Assembly: GCA_947063485.1 (NCBI GenBank)
Contig: CAMSSU010000010.1
Span: 1 to 45,790 of the forward strand
Origin: an uncultured Clostridia bacterium
GTDB taxonomy: Bacteria; Bacillota; Clostridia; Christensenellales; Christensenellaceae
Length of the DNA stretch: 45,790 bases
Direction: 5' to 3'
The notes beneath the pieces are model-generated. The model ran no database searches and had not been told where the DNA came from. It worked only from the letters and a program-made list of their open reading frames with translations. Positions 1-8,944 of this stretch are shown in pieces. A program made the position numbers and the translations under genes. Within the stretch, counting starts at the first letter, position 1. Every line of letters begins with the position of its first letter.

Positions 1-57
1 AAGGAACGATCGGAATAAAGTCAAAGAGAGTGAAGGCAAGGCAAAAAGGTCAAGGAA

Positions 58-1383
58 TTGGAAAAGAATAAGATCGAGCTGGAATTTGAGATCTCGCAGG
101 ATCTGCTTAAGCAGGCTTCGCTCAAGGCCTATAATAAAAACAAGGGCAAGATCAACGTGCCCGGTTTCCGCAAAGGCCATGCGCCAAAGGCCGTTATCGA
201 GCAGTTCTACGGCAAAAATGTGTTCTTTGAAGATGCGTTTGAGATTGCTTTCCCGGATGCCTACAGCGCTGCGCTGGAAGAGAAAGAGATTTTCGCGGTT
301 TCCCGCCCGGAAAATGTGGATATCATCTCCATGGAAGAGGGCAAGCCCATGGTAGTAAAGGCAGAGCTTTATGTGAAGCCGGAAGTGGAGCTAGGCGACT
401 ATAAGAACGTCGCAGTCGAGTTCGAGGGCAAGAAAGTTTTGGCCAAAGACGTCAAGGCGGAAGTCGAGAAAGTGATCGAGCAGAACGCCCGCTTCGAGGA
501 AGTCGAGCGTGCGGCGAAAAACGGCGATAAAGTCGTGCTGGATTACTCGGGCAGCGTGGATGGCGTGAAGTTCGAGGGCGGCACGGCAGAGGGGCAGACG
601 CTGGATCTTGGAAGCGGAACCTTCATCCCTGGTTTTGAGGAGCAGGTGGTGGGCCTGAAAGCCGGCGAGGAAAAGGAAATTGAGGTAACCTTCCCCGAGC
701 AGTATCACGCCAAGGAGCTGGCTGGAAAGCCCGCGGTCTTTGCTATTAAGCTGGTTTCCGTCAAGGAAAAACAGCTGCCCAAGGCGGACGACGAGTTCGC
801 GCAGGATATTTCCGAGTTCGATACCTTTGAAGAATATCAGGCAGATCTCAAAGAAAAGCTGAAAAAGCGCGTGGAAGATCAGAACAAGAGAGAACTGGAG
901 AACGTCATCCTGGGCAAAATCGTCGAGGAGAGCAAAGTGGATATCCCGGCCTGCATGATCGACAATCAGATCGACAGCCAGATTCAGGAAATGAGCTATA
1001 GCCTCATGTATCAGGGCCTGAATATGCAGCAGTATTTGGAATATACCGGCCTCACAATGGATAAAATGAGAGAGCAGGCTCGCCCGGGCGCTGAATCGAC
1101 CGTCAAGGCACAGCTCGTGCTGGAGGCGATTAAGAACCAGGAGCAGATCAAGGCGGATGAGCAGGCAATAGACAAAAGCATTGCATCTTTTGCCGAAATG
1201 CAGAATAAAACCTTTGAGGATTTCAAAAAGGAAATAAAGCCGGAAGAGCTGGAATATATTACAGAGAGAGCGGATTATGATGCGCTCATCGAATTCCTGG
1301 TGAAAAACGCAAAGGTAACCACGCCTGCCAAGAAGGCTGCCGCTAAGAAAGAAGAAAAGGCGGAAGAGAAAACCGAAGAATAA
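58..1383 (+). CDS. tig: trigger factor (ribosome-associated chaperone and prolyl isomerase)
   Basis: Trigger factor binds the ribosome near the exit tunnel, shields nascent chains and isomerises X-Pro bonds. The 441-residue product has the ribosome-binding signature GFRKGHAP (residues 36-43), an FKBP-type PPIase domain at roughly 150-245 and a helical C-terminal chaperone region. It ends in a Lys/Glu/Ala-rich tail (about 425-441), slightly longer than the usual ~430 residues. The start is TTG with AAAGG eight bases upstream. The frame has stops at 16-18 and 31-33 and no ATG or GTG between them, so TTG is the best start, although the protein then lacks a few residues usually seen before LEKNK. 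It lies directly upstream of clpP and clpX, the usual order. Function is certain; the exact start is less so. Confidence 0.95.
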   Translation: MEKNKIELEFEISQDLLKQASLKAYNKNKGKINVPGFRKGHAPKAVIEQFYGKNVFFEDAFEIAFPDAYSAALEEKEIFAVSRPENVDIISMEEGKPMVVKAELYVKPEVELGDYKNVAVEFEGKKVLAKDVKAEVEKVIEQNARFEEVERAAKNGDKVVLDYSGSVDGVKFEGGTAEGQTLDLGSGTFIPGFEEQVVGLKAGEEKEIEVTFPEQYHAKELAGKPAVFAIKLVSVKEKQLPKADDEFAQDISEFDTFEEYQADLKEKLKKRVEDQNKRELENVILGKIVEESKVDIPACMIDNQIDSQIQEMSYSLMYQGLNMQQYLEYTGLTMDKMREQARPGAESTVKAQLVLEAIKNQEQIKADEQAIDKSIASFAEMQNKTFEDFKKEIKPEELEYITERADYDALIEFLVKNAKVTTPAKKAAAKKEEKAEEKTEE

Positions 1384-1424
1384 GCAAAAGCACCTTTTGG
1401 CGCGATAAAAAGGAGTTGAGGACT

Positions 1425-2009
1425 TTGAGTTATGTACCTATCGTAATTGAACAGACAAACCGCGGAGAACGCAGCTATGATATTTATTCGCGTCTGCTGA
1501 AAGACAGAATTATCTTCCTTTCGGGCGAGATCGACGATCTGACGGCCAATTTGGTTGTAGCGCAGATGATTTTCCTGGAAGCTGAGGATCCGGATAAGGA
1601 TATCTTCATGTATATCAACAGCCCGGGCGGCTCAGTTTCGGCGGGTATGGCCATCTATGATACCATGCAGTATATCAAATGCGATGTTTCGACCATCTGC
1701 ATCGGGCTGGCGGCATCCATGGGCGCGTTCTTGTTGGCTTCGGGCGCAAAGGGAAAGCGCAAAGCGCTGCCCAACAGCGAGATCATGATTCATCAGCCGC
1801 TGGGCGGGGCCAGAGGCCAGGCGACGGATATCGAGATCCAGGCCAAGCAAATTTTAAAGATCAAGGAAAAGTTGGCGAATATTCTTGCAGAGCGCACGGG
1901 CAAACCCCTGGAGACTCTGAAGGCAGATATGGAGCGCGATTTCTATATGGCTGCCGGCGAGGCGAAGGAGTATGGCCTCATTGACGAGGTCATTCCTGCA
2001 AGACGCTAA
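1425..2009 (+). CDS. clpP: ATP-dependent Clp protease proteolytic subunit ClpP
   Basis: ClpP is the tetradecameric serine peptidase chamber that degrades proteins unfolded by ClpX or ClpC. With the TTG start at 1425 the product has 194 residues, the normal length, and the catalytic triad falls at Ser98 (in GLAASMGAF), His123 (in MIHQPLGG) and Asp172, as in family members. AGGAG at 1411-1415 sits nine bases before this TTG. An in-frame TTG at 1416 abuts the Shine-Dalgarno sequence and is unlikely. The N-terminus ([21 protein letters not shown]) matches ClpP N-termini and there is no long propeptide. It lies 41 bases after tig and 12 before clpX, probably cotranscribed. Confidence 0.97.
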   Translation: MSYVPIVIEQTNRGERSYDIYSRLLKDRIIFLSGEIDDLTANLVVAQMIFLEAEDPDKDIFMYINSPGGSVSAGMAIYDTMQYIKCDVSTICIGLAASMGAFLLASGAKGKRKALPNSEIMIHQPLGGARGQATDIEIQAKQILKIKEKLANILAERTGKPLETLKADMERDFYMAAGEAKEYGLIDEVIPARR

Positions 2010-2021
2010 TTTGAGGTGAAT

Positions 2022-3284
2022 ATGAACAATAAAACTGACGAGACAAAGCCGGTCAAGTGTTCATTCTGCGGAAAATACCAGGAGCAGGTTCGGCGGATTG
2101 TGGCAGGGCCTGGGGTATATATCTGCGATGAATGCATTGAGCTTTGCAGGGAAATTATCCAGGAGGATTTCTCGGCGGATACTGCGCCGGATTTGGGCAA
2201 TTTGCCAAAGCCGGCGGAGATCGTCGCCGCACTGGATGAATATGTCATCGGGCAGGAAAAGGCGAAAAAATACCTGTCTGTGGCCGTTTATAACCACTAT
2301 AAGCGGATTATGACTTCCCAGCAGACAGATGACGTCGAGCTTTCCAAGAGCAACATCCTGATGCTCGGGCCGACGGGTTGCGGCAAGACGCTGCTGGCAC
2401 AGACGCTGGCGCGGATTTTAAACGTCCCCTTTGCGATTGCCGATGCAACCGCGCTGACCGAGGCGGGCTATGTGGGCGAGGATGTGGAAAATATCCTGCT
2501 CAAGCTCATCCAGGCAGCGGATTACAACATCGAGAAGGCGCAAAAGGGCATCATCTATATTGACGAGATCGACAAGATTGCCAGAAAGAGCGAGAGCCCC
2601 TCGATCACCAGAGATGTTTCGGGCGAGGGCGTGCAGCAGGCACTGCTGAAAATTCTGGAGGGAACGGTTGCCAGCGTGCCGCCGCAGGGCGGGCGCAAGC
2701 ATCCGCATCAGGAGTTTTTGCAGATCGATACGACCAATATCCTCTTTATCTGCGGCGGCGCTTTCGTCGGCCTGGAGGATATTATCGAGCGCCGGGTCGG
2801 CAAGAAATCCATGGGATTTGGCGCGGATGTGCAGACCAAAAAAGAGCGCAACCAGGGCGCGCTGTTTTCTCAGCTTCAGCCGGAGGATTTGCTGAAATTC
2901 GGCATGATCCCGGAGTTCGTCGGCCGTATTCCGATTGTAGTATCGCTGGAAGCGCTGACGGAAGAGGCGCTGGTCAATATCCTGACAAAGCCGAAAAACG
3001 CGCTGACCAAGCAGTATAAAAAGCTGTTTGAGCTGGATGGCGTTGAACTGCAGTTTGAGCAGGATGCAGTTGAGGAGATCGCAAAACAGGCGATTGAGCG
3101 CAATACGGGCGCCAGAGGACTGCGCTCCATCATCGAATCAGTTATGATGGACGCGATGTTTGAAGTGCCTTCGGAGGAAGATGTACAGACTTGCGTGGTA
3201 ACAAAAGATACCATCAAGCTTGCTCAGCAGCCAAGGCTCATCCGCAAGCCGGCGCAGCAGCAGCTGCCCGCCAGCGGAGAATAG
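2022..3284 (+). CDS. clpX: Clp protease ATP-binding subunit ClpX
   Basis: ClpX is the hexameric AAA+ unfoldase that feeds substrates to ClpP. The 420-residue product has an N-terminal C4 zinc finger (Cys13, Cys16, Cys35, Cys38), Walker A GPTGCGKT, the GYVGED pore loop, Walker B IIYIDEID, the second pore loop [10 protein letters not shown] and a sensor-2 region around [10 protein letters not shown]. The ClpP-docking loop reads MGF (in KKSMGFGAD) instead of the common IGF, a conservative change. The start is ATG with GAGGTGA just upstream; an in-frame GTG at 2016 lies inside that Shine-Dalgarno sequence. It follows clpP by 12 bases and is closed by a strong hairpin terminator. Confidence 0.97.
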   Translation: MNNKTDETKPVKCSFCGKYQEQVRRIVAGPGVYICDECIELCREIIQEDFSADTAPDLGNLPKPAEIVAALDEYVIGQEKAKKYLSVAVYNHYKRIMTSQQTDDVELSKSNILMLGPTGCGKTLLAQTLARILNVPFAIADATALTEAGYVGEDVENILLKLIQAADYNIEKAQKGIIYIDEIDKIARKSESPSITRDVSGEGVQQALLKILEGTVASVPPQGGRKHPHQEFLQIDTTNILFICGGAFVGLEDIIERRVGKKSMGFGADVQTKKERNQGALFSQLQPEDLLKFGMIPEFVGRIPIVVSLEALTEEALVNILTKPKNALTKQYKKLFELDGVELQFEQDAVEEIAKQAIERNTGARGLRSIIESVMMDAMFEVPSEEDVQTCVVTKDTIKLAQQPRLIRKPAQQQLPASGE

Positions 3285-3289
3285 AAGAA

Positions 3290-3319
3290 AAGAGCAGCGG
3301 AAAACCGCTGCTCTTTTTA
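3290..3319 (+). terminator. intrinsic terminator after clpX
   Basis: The perfect 9-bp inverted repeat GAGCAGCGG / CCGCTGCTC (3292-3300 and 3305-3313), with an AAAA loop, is followed by TTTTTATTT. It ends the tig-clpP-clpX unit. Confidence 0.92.
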
Positions 3320-3351
3320 TTTGCACAGAAAGATACATGCGGGGCATTTTG

Positions 3352-3360
3352 TGCTATAAT
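3352..3360 (+). promoter_or_regulatory. extended -10 promoter for the 3394 gene and met operon
   Basis: TGCTATAAT is an extended -10 element with a perfect TATAAT hexamer, placed just after the clpX terminator. No convincing -35 lies 17 bases upstream. Initiation near 3367 would leave a short leader before the GTG at 3394. Confidence 0.5.
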
Positions 3361-3393
3361 ATTTTCAATATGAAAAAGAAGGGCGATGATAGA

Positions 3394-3876
3394 GTGCGGG
3401 AGCGGACGAAAAAACAGCTGATGCAGCCCGAGCAGACGATGGCACTGCTGGAAAGGGCAAAAACCGGGCACCTCGGCACAATTCGGCAGAACGGTGCGCC
3501 GTATGTCGTGCCAGTGCAGTTTGTGATGCTGGATGGCAGAATTTACATTCACGGCGCGGCGGAAGGAGAGAAGCTGGAAAATATGCTGCGCGATAAGCGG
3601 GTCTGCTTTGAGGTTTGCCAGGAGTTCGGCCTGAGCTACGCCAAAGACGCTCAGCAGGCTTGCGCTGTCAATACAAAATATGAGAGCGCCGTTGTGTTTG
3701 GAGAGGCGAGAGCCGTAGAAGATGAGGGAGAGCGGGAGCGCGCCTTGCGGAGCCTGGTGGCAAAATATGTTCCTGAATTTGCGGCAAAGGAGTTTGGCGC
3801 GCAGACTTTCGCGCGCACGGCGGTCGTTGCCATAGAGAATCTTGAATATACGGGAAAGGAATTCCGAGGAAGATAG
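3394..3876 (+). CDS. pyridoxamine 5'-phosphate oxidase-family (NimA-like) flavoprotein
   Basis: This protein of about 160 residues belongs to the FMN-binding split-barrel group related to pyridoxamine phosphate oxidase and NimA-type nitroreductases. Supporting segments are GHLGTIRQNGAPYVVPVQF near the N-terminus, then IYIHGAAEGEKLENM and VCFEV, the normal order in this family. The substrate cannot be inferred. I chose the GTG at 3394 because AAGGG lies ten bases upstream and the predicted transcript would begin near 3367. An ATG at 3370 is in frame but would be almost leaderless. It ends four bases before metF and is probably cotranscribed with the methionine genes, although no functional link is evident. 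Confidence 0.75.
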   Translation: MRERTKKQLMQPEQTMALLERAKTGHLGTIRQNGAPYVVPVQFVMLDGRIYIHGAAEGEKLENMLRDKRVCFEVCQEFGLSYAKDAQQACAVNTKYESAVVFGEARAVEDEGERERALRSLVAKYVPEFAAKEFGAQTFARTAVVAIENLEYTGKEFRGR

Positions 3877-3880
3877 AGCG

Positions 3881-4738
3881 ATGAAAATTACTGATATTTT
3901 GAAGCAAAAGAAAGTTACGGTTTCCTGCGAGCTGTTTCCGCCCAAAGCTGGAACGGCGCTGGAGGATGCGAAGAAGGTGGTGCGGCAGATGGCGGAGATT
4001 GGGCCGGCATTTATGAGCGTTACCTATGGGGCTGGCGGCGGCAACAGTGAAAATACCGTGAGCATTGCAGATGAGATTCAGAACGTCAATGGCATTACAG
4101 CCCTGGCACACCTGACCTGCGTCAACTCGGATCGGCAAAAGATCGAGAGTGTTCTGACGGAGCTGAAGCAGAAGGGGATCGAGAATGTGCTGGCTCTGCG
4201 GGGAGATATTGTGGAAGGCGGCAGGCTGGGCACCTATCAGCATGCCAGCCAGCTGGCGCAGGAAATCTGCGCCAAGGAAGGTTTTTGCGTGGGCGGCGCG
4301 TGCTATCCGGAAGGACATCCGGAATCCCAGTCTCTGGAAAAGGATATTTGGGGCATTCGCCAGAAGGTGGAGAGCGGCTGCCAGTTTCTGACAACCCAGA
4401 TGTTTTTCGACAACAACATTCTCTATAATTTCATGTTCCGGCTGCTCAAGGCCGGGGTGGATGTGCCGGTGATCGCGGGCATCATGCCCGTTACCAACAG
4501 CAAGCAGATCACCAGAATCTGTTCGCTTTCCGGGACGGCCCTGCCGCCGCGCTTCCGGGCGATTGTAGATAAGTTTGCCGACCACCCGGCGGCTATGCGG
4601 CAGGCCGGTATCGCCTATGCGACCGAGCAGATCATCGATCTCATCGCAAACGGCGTCAACCATATCCATATTTACTCCATGAATAAGCCGGATATCGCGG
4701 GCAGCATCATGAGAAACCTTTCGGAGATGATCGGGTGA
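3881..4738 (+). CDS. metF: methylenetetrahydrofolate reductase
   Basis: MetF reduces 5,10-methylene-tetrahydrofolate to 5-methyl-tetrahydrofolate, the methyl donor for MetH. The 285-residue TIM-barrel flavoprotein begins with the family segment VSCELFPPK, which carries the catalytic Glu. It then shows MSVTYGAGGG, HLTCVN, LALRGDI, a cofactor-proximal CYPEGHPES segment and TQMFFDN. Length is close to E. coli MetF (296). The start is ATG with GAGGAAG eight bases upstream. It overlaps the next gene by one base (TGATG), so translational coupling with the MetH reactivation protein is likely. The minus-strand open frame covering this region is a shadow. Confidence 0.95.
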   Translation: MKITDILKQKKVTVSCELFPPKAGTALEDAKKVVRQMAEIGPAFMSVTYGAGGGNSENTVSIADEIQNVNGITALAHLTCVNSDRQKIESVLTELKQKGIENVLALRGDIVEGGRLGTYQHASQLAQEICAKEGFCVGGACYPEGHPESQSLEKDIWGIRQKVESGCQFLTTQMFFDNNILYNFMFRLLKAGVDVPVIAGIMPVTNSKQITRICSLSGTALPPRFRAIVDKFADHPAAMRQAGIAYATEQIIDLIANGVNHIHIYSMNKPDIAGSIMRNLSEMIG

Positions 4739-5385
4739 TGGAGATTCGCAGGCGCGAGGTCTGGCGGTATTTGGGCTATGGGGGCAATGCGCCCCAGCCG
4801 GAGGAACAGCAGAAGATTGAGGCGGTGATTGCCCAGCTGGAGCGGGCGGTAACACCCCGGCATATTTATCTGGAAAAACCCTGCTGTGTGGAAAAAGGCG
4901 GCGTGGAAATCGAGGGAATTCGCTTTTCCAGCACATTATTAGCGCGCAATCTGGCCGGATGCCGGCGCGTCATCCTCATGGCGGCGACGCTGGGCGCGGA
5001 GGCGGATTTGCAGGTGCGGCGCTATCAGGCGCGTTCAATGGCCGAGGCTGCCATTGCGCAGGCGGTGTGCGCGGAGCTGCTCGAATGCTATCTGGATGGC
5101 GTCTGCCGGGAAATCACCGGGGAAAAGGAGAAAGACGGGCTGTTTCTGCGCCCGCGCTATAGCCCAGGCTATGGAGATTTGGCGCTGGAAGCCCAGCGGG
5201 ATTTTTTCACGCTGCTGGATTGCAGGCGGCGCCTGGGCGTCAGCCTGACGGACGGCAATATGATGACGCCGACAAAATCTGTTACCGCCTTTATCGGCCT
5301 TTCGCATACTTGCAGGAAGAGCGGGAAAAGCGGCTGCCAGGCTTGCGGCAAGCAGGACTGCGCATTTCGAAATTGGGAGAGCTAG
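4738..5385 (+). CDS. stand-alone methionine synthase reactivation-domain protein
   Basis: This 215-residue protein resembles the C-terminal activation domain of cobalamin-dependent methionine synthase. That domain binds S-adenosylmethionine and remethylates oxidised cob(II)alamin. Recognisable are RPRYSPGYGDLALEAQ (about residues 140-155), the SAM-binding RxxxGY-type segment, and LTDGNMMTPTKSV further on. A Cys-rich C-terminus (CRKSGKSGCQACGKQDC) follows. The adjacent MetH lacks this domain, so the two probably act together in trans. The electron donor is not identifiable here. The start ATG overlaps the metF stop by one base. The Cys cluster could bind a metal or iron-sulfur centre, but that is inference. 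Confidence 0.85.
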   Translation: MEIRRREVWRYLGYGGNAPQPEEQQKIEAVIAQLERAVTPRHIYLEKPCCVEKGGVEIEGIRFSSTLLARNLAGCRRVILMAATLGAEADLQVRRYQARSMAEAAIAQAVCAELLECYLDGVCREITGEKEKDGLFLRPRYSPGYGDLALEAQRDFFTLLDCRRRLGVSLTDGNMMTPTKSVTAFIGLSHTCRKSGKSGCQACGKQDCAFRNWES

Positions 5386-5386
5386 C

Positions 5387-7768
5387 ATGGAGAAGAGTTT
5401 GCGGGAGAAGCTGGGAGGGCAGCTGCTGTTTTTCGATGGTGCCATGGGCACAGAGCTTCAGGACAGAGGGCTTTTGGCGGGAGAACTGCCTGAATTATGG
5501 AACTGCACGCACGAGCAGGAAGTTTTGGAAATTCACGCGGGCTATCTGGCCTGCGGCTGTGATATTATTTTGGCCAATACGTTTGGTGCAAACCGTTTTA
5601 AGCTGAGGGAGAGCGGCCATTCGGTGGACGAGATCGTGCAAAAGGGCGTGGAGATAGCCAGGAAGGCCGCCGCGAGGGCAGGAAGGGGCTGTGTTGCGCT
5701 GGATCTGGGTCCTACGGGAAAACTGCTTCGGCCGATGGGCGATTTGGGCTTTGATGAGGCCTATGCGGCGTTTGCGGAAATGGTACAAGCCGGGGTTAAA
5801 GCCGGTGCGGAGCTGATCGTCATCGAGACGATGAGCGATACCTATGAGATGAAGGCGGCGGTTTTGGCGGCAAAGGAGCAGAGCGGCCTGCCTGTTATCG
5901 CGACGATGACCTTCGACGAACAGGGCAAACTGCTGACGGGCGGCAACATTGAGGCGGCTGTCTGCCTGCTGGAAGGGCTGGGCGTGGATGCGCTTGGCAT
6001 GAACTGCGGCCTCGGCCCGGAGCAGATGCTGGAACTCCTGCCCCGCATGCGCGCCTGCACCAGCATCCCGATCGCGGTCAAACCGAATGCGGGTCTGCCG
6101 GTTGTCGTCAACGGAAGGCCGTCTTATGCGCTGGGTTCAGAGGAATTTGCCCGGCAGGGAGAGGCTCTGGTGCGGGCAGGCGCTAGCGTGATTGGCGGCT
6201 GCTGCGGCGCTGGACGCGAGCATATGCAAAAACTGGTAGAGCGGTGCAGGGCTTTGCAGCCGCTGCCCATCCAGCAAAAAAATATCACTGCGGTTTCCTC
6301 CTATTCCCATGCGGTTTTCTTTGGCGGGAAGCCGGTTATCATTGGCGAGCGGCTGAACCCAACGGGCAAGCCAAAGCTCAAGCAGGCCCTGCGGGATGAG
6401 GATATGAACTATCTCTATCAGGAGGGGATTGCCCAGGCGGAGCACGGCGCGGATATTCTGGATGTCAACGTCGGCCTGCCCGGGATTGATGAGCCTAAAC
6501 TGATGGAGCAGGCGGTTTGCGGGCTTCAGGGCATTCTGGATTTGCCCCTGCAGATCGATACGGCAGATAGTTCGGCGATGGAGCGCGCCCTGCGCCTCTA
6601 TAACGGCAAGCCGCTTTTAAACTCCGTCAGCGGCAAGGAAGAGAGCCTCTCACAGGTTTTGCCGCTGGTCAAAAAGTACGGCGCGGCAGTGATTGCGCTG
6701 ACGCTGGACGAGGCGGGCATCCCCCAGACGGCGGAAGGCCGCTTTGCCATCGCGGAAAAGATCGTGCTGAGGGCAGAAAAAGAGGGGATTGCGAGAAAGA
6801 ATATCATCGTCGATCCGCTGGCCATGACGATCAGCACGGGCGCGGAGAATGCGAAGGTAACGCTGGAGACGCTGAAGATGGTGCGGGAGCGCCTGGGCGT
6901 GCATACTTCCCTTGGCGTCTCGAATATTTCCTTTGGACTGCCCGAGCGGGAGGGCATCAACACGGCTTTCTTCACCATGGCCCTGCAAAACGGGCTTTCA
7001 GCCGGCATCATCAACCCGGGCAGCGAGGCGATGATGCGTGCGGCTTATGCCTACAGCGCCCTGATGGGGCTGGACGAGGGCTGCGCGGGGTATATCCGGC
7101 GATACGCAGATGCACAGGCCAAAGAGAAAGCGCCGGAAGCACAGATGAGCCTGCATGGGGCAGTTTTGCGCGGGCTTGCAGAGCAGGCAGAGGCGGCGGC
7201 TAAGGAAGAGCTGGAACGGCGGGCGCCGCTGGAAGTTATTAGCGAGATTCTGGTGCCTGCGCTGGATGAAGTGGGCAAAGGGTTTGCGGAAAAGCGCGTC
7301 TTCCTGCCCCAGCTTTTGATGAGCGCCGAAGCGGCCAAGGCGGCCTTTGGCGCCGTGCGGGAGAAACTGCGCAAAGAAGGCGGCGCAGAGCAGAAAAAAG
7401 GAAAGATCATCCTGGCAACGGTCAAGGGCGATATTCATGATATTGGCAAAAATATTGTGAAAGTATTGCTGGAAAACTATGGATACGATGTGGTCGATCT
7501 GGGCAAGGATGTGGAGCCGCAGGCAGTCGTGCAGGCGGCAAAAGAGCAGGAGGTTCGCCTGGTTGGCCTGAGCGCGCTGATGACGACGACGGTCGTCAAC
7601 ATGCAGGCCACGATTGAACTGCTGAAGAAGGAGACGGATTGCAAAGTGATGGTGGGCGGCGCGGTTCTGACTCAGGATTATGCCGATGAGATTGGGGCGG
7701 ATTTCTATTCGCCGGATGCCATGGGCAGCGTCTCTTATGCGGAAAGGGTGCTGGGCGGTGCGGTTTAG
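5387..7768 (+). CDS. metH: cobalamin-dependent methionine synthase (without activation domain)
   Basis: MetH transfers the methyl group of methyl-tetrahydrofolate to homocysteine through cobalamin. The 793-residue product has an N-terminal homocysteine domain with zinc ligands Cys207 (GMNCGLG) and Cys272/Cys273 (GGCCGAG). A pterin-binding domain follows from about 310 to 570 (IIGERLNPTGK, DVNVGLPG). A cobalamin cap lies near 590-680, and a B12-binding domain carries D682-x-H684-x-x-G687, where His684 is the expected lower axial ligand. E. coli MetH has 1227 residues; the missing part is the reactivation domain, supplied by the gene immediately upstream. ATG follows GGGAG at seven bases. No B12 or SAM riboswitch is visible upstream of the cluster. 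Confidence 0.95.
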   Translation: MEKSLREKLGGQLLFFDGAMGTELQDRGLLAGELPELWNCTHEQEVLEIHAGYLACGCDIILANTFGANRFKLRESGHSVDEIVQKGVEIARKAAARAGRGCVALDLGPTGKLLRPMGDLGFDEAYAAFAEMVQAGVKAGAELIVIETMSDTYEMKAAVLAAKEQSGLPVIATMTFDEQGKLLTGGNIEAAVCLLEGLGVDALGMNCGLGPEQMLELLPRMRACTSIPIAVKPNAGLPVVVNGRPSYALGSEEFARQGEALVRAGASVIGGCCGAGREHMQKLVERCRALQPLPIQQKNITAVSSYSHAVFFGGKPVIIGERLNPTGKPKLKQALRDEDMNYLYQEGIAQAEHGADILDVNVGLPGIDEPKLMEQAVCGLQGILDLPLQIDTADSSAMERALRLYNGKPLLNSVSGKEESLSQVLPLVKKYGAAVIALTLDEAGIPQTAEGRFAIAEKIVLRAEKEGIARKNIIVDPLAMTISTGAENAKVTLETLKMVRERLGVHTSLGVSNISFGLPEREGINTAFFTMALQNGLSAGIINPGSEAMMRAAYAYSALMGLDEGCAGYIRRYADAQAKEKAPEAQMSLHGAVLRGLAEQAEAAAKEELERRAPLEVISEILVPALDEVGKGFAEKRVFLPQLLMSAEAAKAAFGAVREKLRKEGGAEQKKGKIILATVKGDIHDIGKNIVKVLLENYGYDVVDLGKDVEPQAVVQAAKEQEVRLVGLSALMTTTVVNMQATIELLKKETDCKVMVGGAVLTQDYADEIGADFYSPDAMGSVSYAERVLGGAV

Positions 7769-8504
7769 AGGATCGATTGCCTGGAACCCCTGGCATGGAT
7801 GCCATAAAGTCAGTGCGGGATGTATGCACTGCTATGTTTACCGCATGGATGAGCGGCATGAAAAAGACGCCAGCAAGGTTTATAAAACGCAGAATTTTAA
7901 CCTGCCTATACGCAAAAGCAGAGAAGGCGGCTATAAAATTCCATCCGGAGCGCACCTCGCCACCTGCTTCACTTCGGATTTCCTGCTGGAGGAGGCAGAC
8001 GAATGGCGCGGGGAGGCTTGGCGCATGATGCGCGAGCGCAGCGATGTGCAGTTCTTTTTTATTACCAAGCGGATTGAGCGGCTGGAGCGCTGTTTGCCGC
8101 CGGATTGGGGCGACGGGTATGAAAACGTTGAGATCAACTGCACGGTGGAAAACCAGCAGATGGCGGAGCGGCGGCTTCCGGTTCTGCGGGATGTGCCCGC
8201 GCGGCACAAAGGGATCGTCTGCGAGCCGCTGCTTTCGGCCATCGATTTATCGCCCTATCTGGGCGGCTGGGTCAGGCATGTGGTGGCGGGCGGAGAATCT
8301 GGAAACCAGGCGCGGGTTTGCGATTATGACTGGGTTCTGGGCCTGAAAAAGCAGTGCGAGCAGGCGGATGTTTCCTTCTATTTTAAGCAGACGGGCGCCC
8401 GGCTGAAAAAAGACGGAAAGCTCTATCGGATTGCCAGACAGCATCAGCATGCTCAGGCCAGAAAGGCCGGAATCAACTATTGGAGGGAAGGGAGAGAAAC
8501 GTGA
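7758..8504 (+). CDS. DUF5131 (phage Gp37/Gp68-like) protein
   Basis: The product (248 residues) resembles the DUF5131 / Gp37-Gp68 family, found in phages and bacteria and without a settled function. Near the N-terminus WNPWHGC begins a Cys15-x6-Cys22-x2-Cys25 cluster followed by YVYRMDE. Later come FFITKRIERL, the conserved GGESGNQAR and FYFKQTGARLKKDGK, all in family order. The cysteine spacing suggests a metal or Fe-S site, but it is not the canonical radical SAM CxxxCxxC. I chose GTG 7758, preceded by GGAAAGG at about ten bases; it overlaps metH by 11 bases, and an ATG at 7680 would lie deep inside metH. The gene overlaps the next one by one base. Confidence 0.8.
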   Translation: MRFRGSIAWNPWHGCHKVSAGCMHCYVYRMDERHEKDASKVYKTQNFNLPIRKSREGGYKIPSGAHLATCFTSDFLLEEADEWRGEAWRMMRERSDVQFFFITKRIERLERCLPPDWGDGYENVEINCTVENQQMAERRLPVLRDVPARHKGIVCEPLLSAIDLSPYLGGWVRHVVAGGESGNQARVCDYDWVLGLKKQCEQADVSFYFKQTGARLKKDGKLYRIARQHQHAQARKAGINYWREGRET

Positions 8505-8944
8505 TGCGGGAGATGGACAGTTTTTCCTATGCACTGGGCGTGATCGACGCGTTTAACGAGGTAGTACGCGCAGGGGTGAAAAAGCTGGCTTTGGCGCACC
8601 CTGTCAGGGATCGGCAGCTGCGGGAAGAGCTAGCGCAGGCCGCTGAGGGCATCTGCGCGCAGTATGGGACCAAGCTTTACCGGGAAGACGACCCTCTGCT
8701 GACGGATTTGTTTCCAGTTTCCCTGAACCGGGGGACATATAACATCCTGTTCTATCAGAGCGAAGAGGTCTTGTCGGAGTATCTGGAGCTCAAGCAAAGA
8801 AAAAAACAGCTTCAGGAAGAGGGGCGCTACGCCGGCCAGGAGCGGAGGGAGATTGCGCGCGCTTTCGGGCATCTTCTTTCCTATACGGATGAGGCGATTG
8901 AGCGGCTGATCGCCGGCAACCACGAAAAGGAATCCTTTTCCTGA
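8504..8944 (+). CDS. conserved-looking hypothetical protein
   Basis: I do not recognise this 146-residue soluble protein. It has no signal peptide or membrane segment. It appears mostly helical, with a charged stretch around residues 98-125 (ELKQRKKQLQEEGRYAGQE) that may form a short coiled coil. The start ATG overlaps the DUF5131 stop (TGATG), and its own stop overlaps the next start in the same way. A purine-rich GGAGGGAAGGGAGAG lies upstream. This double one-base overlap indicates a translationally coupled trio with its neighbours. Coding reality is supported by the overlaps and by codon use like the surrounding genes. Confidence 0.7.
   Translation: MREMDSFSYALGVIDAFNEVVRAGVKKLALAHPVRDRQLREELAQAAEGICAQYGTKLYREDDPLLTDLFPVSLNRGTYNILFYQSEEVLSEYLELKQRKKQLQEEGRYAGQERREIARAFGHLLSYTDEAIERLIAGNHEKESFS

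Noticed and set aside
3320-3880. B12 or SAM riboswitch upstream of the methionine genes
   Set aside because: There is no B12-box, S-box or long structured leader; the upstream sequence is a short gap and a coding gene.
3668-4936. 422-codon minus-strand open frame over metF
   Set aside because: The plus strand encodes an intact MetF and the start of the reactivation protein; the minus product is Pro/Arg-rich without motifs.
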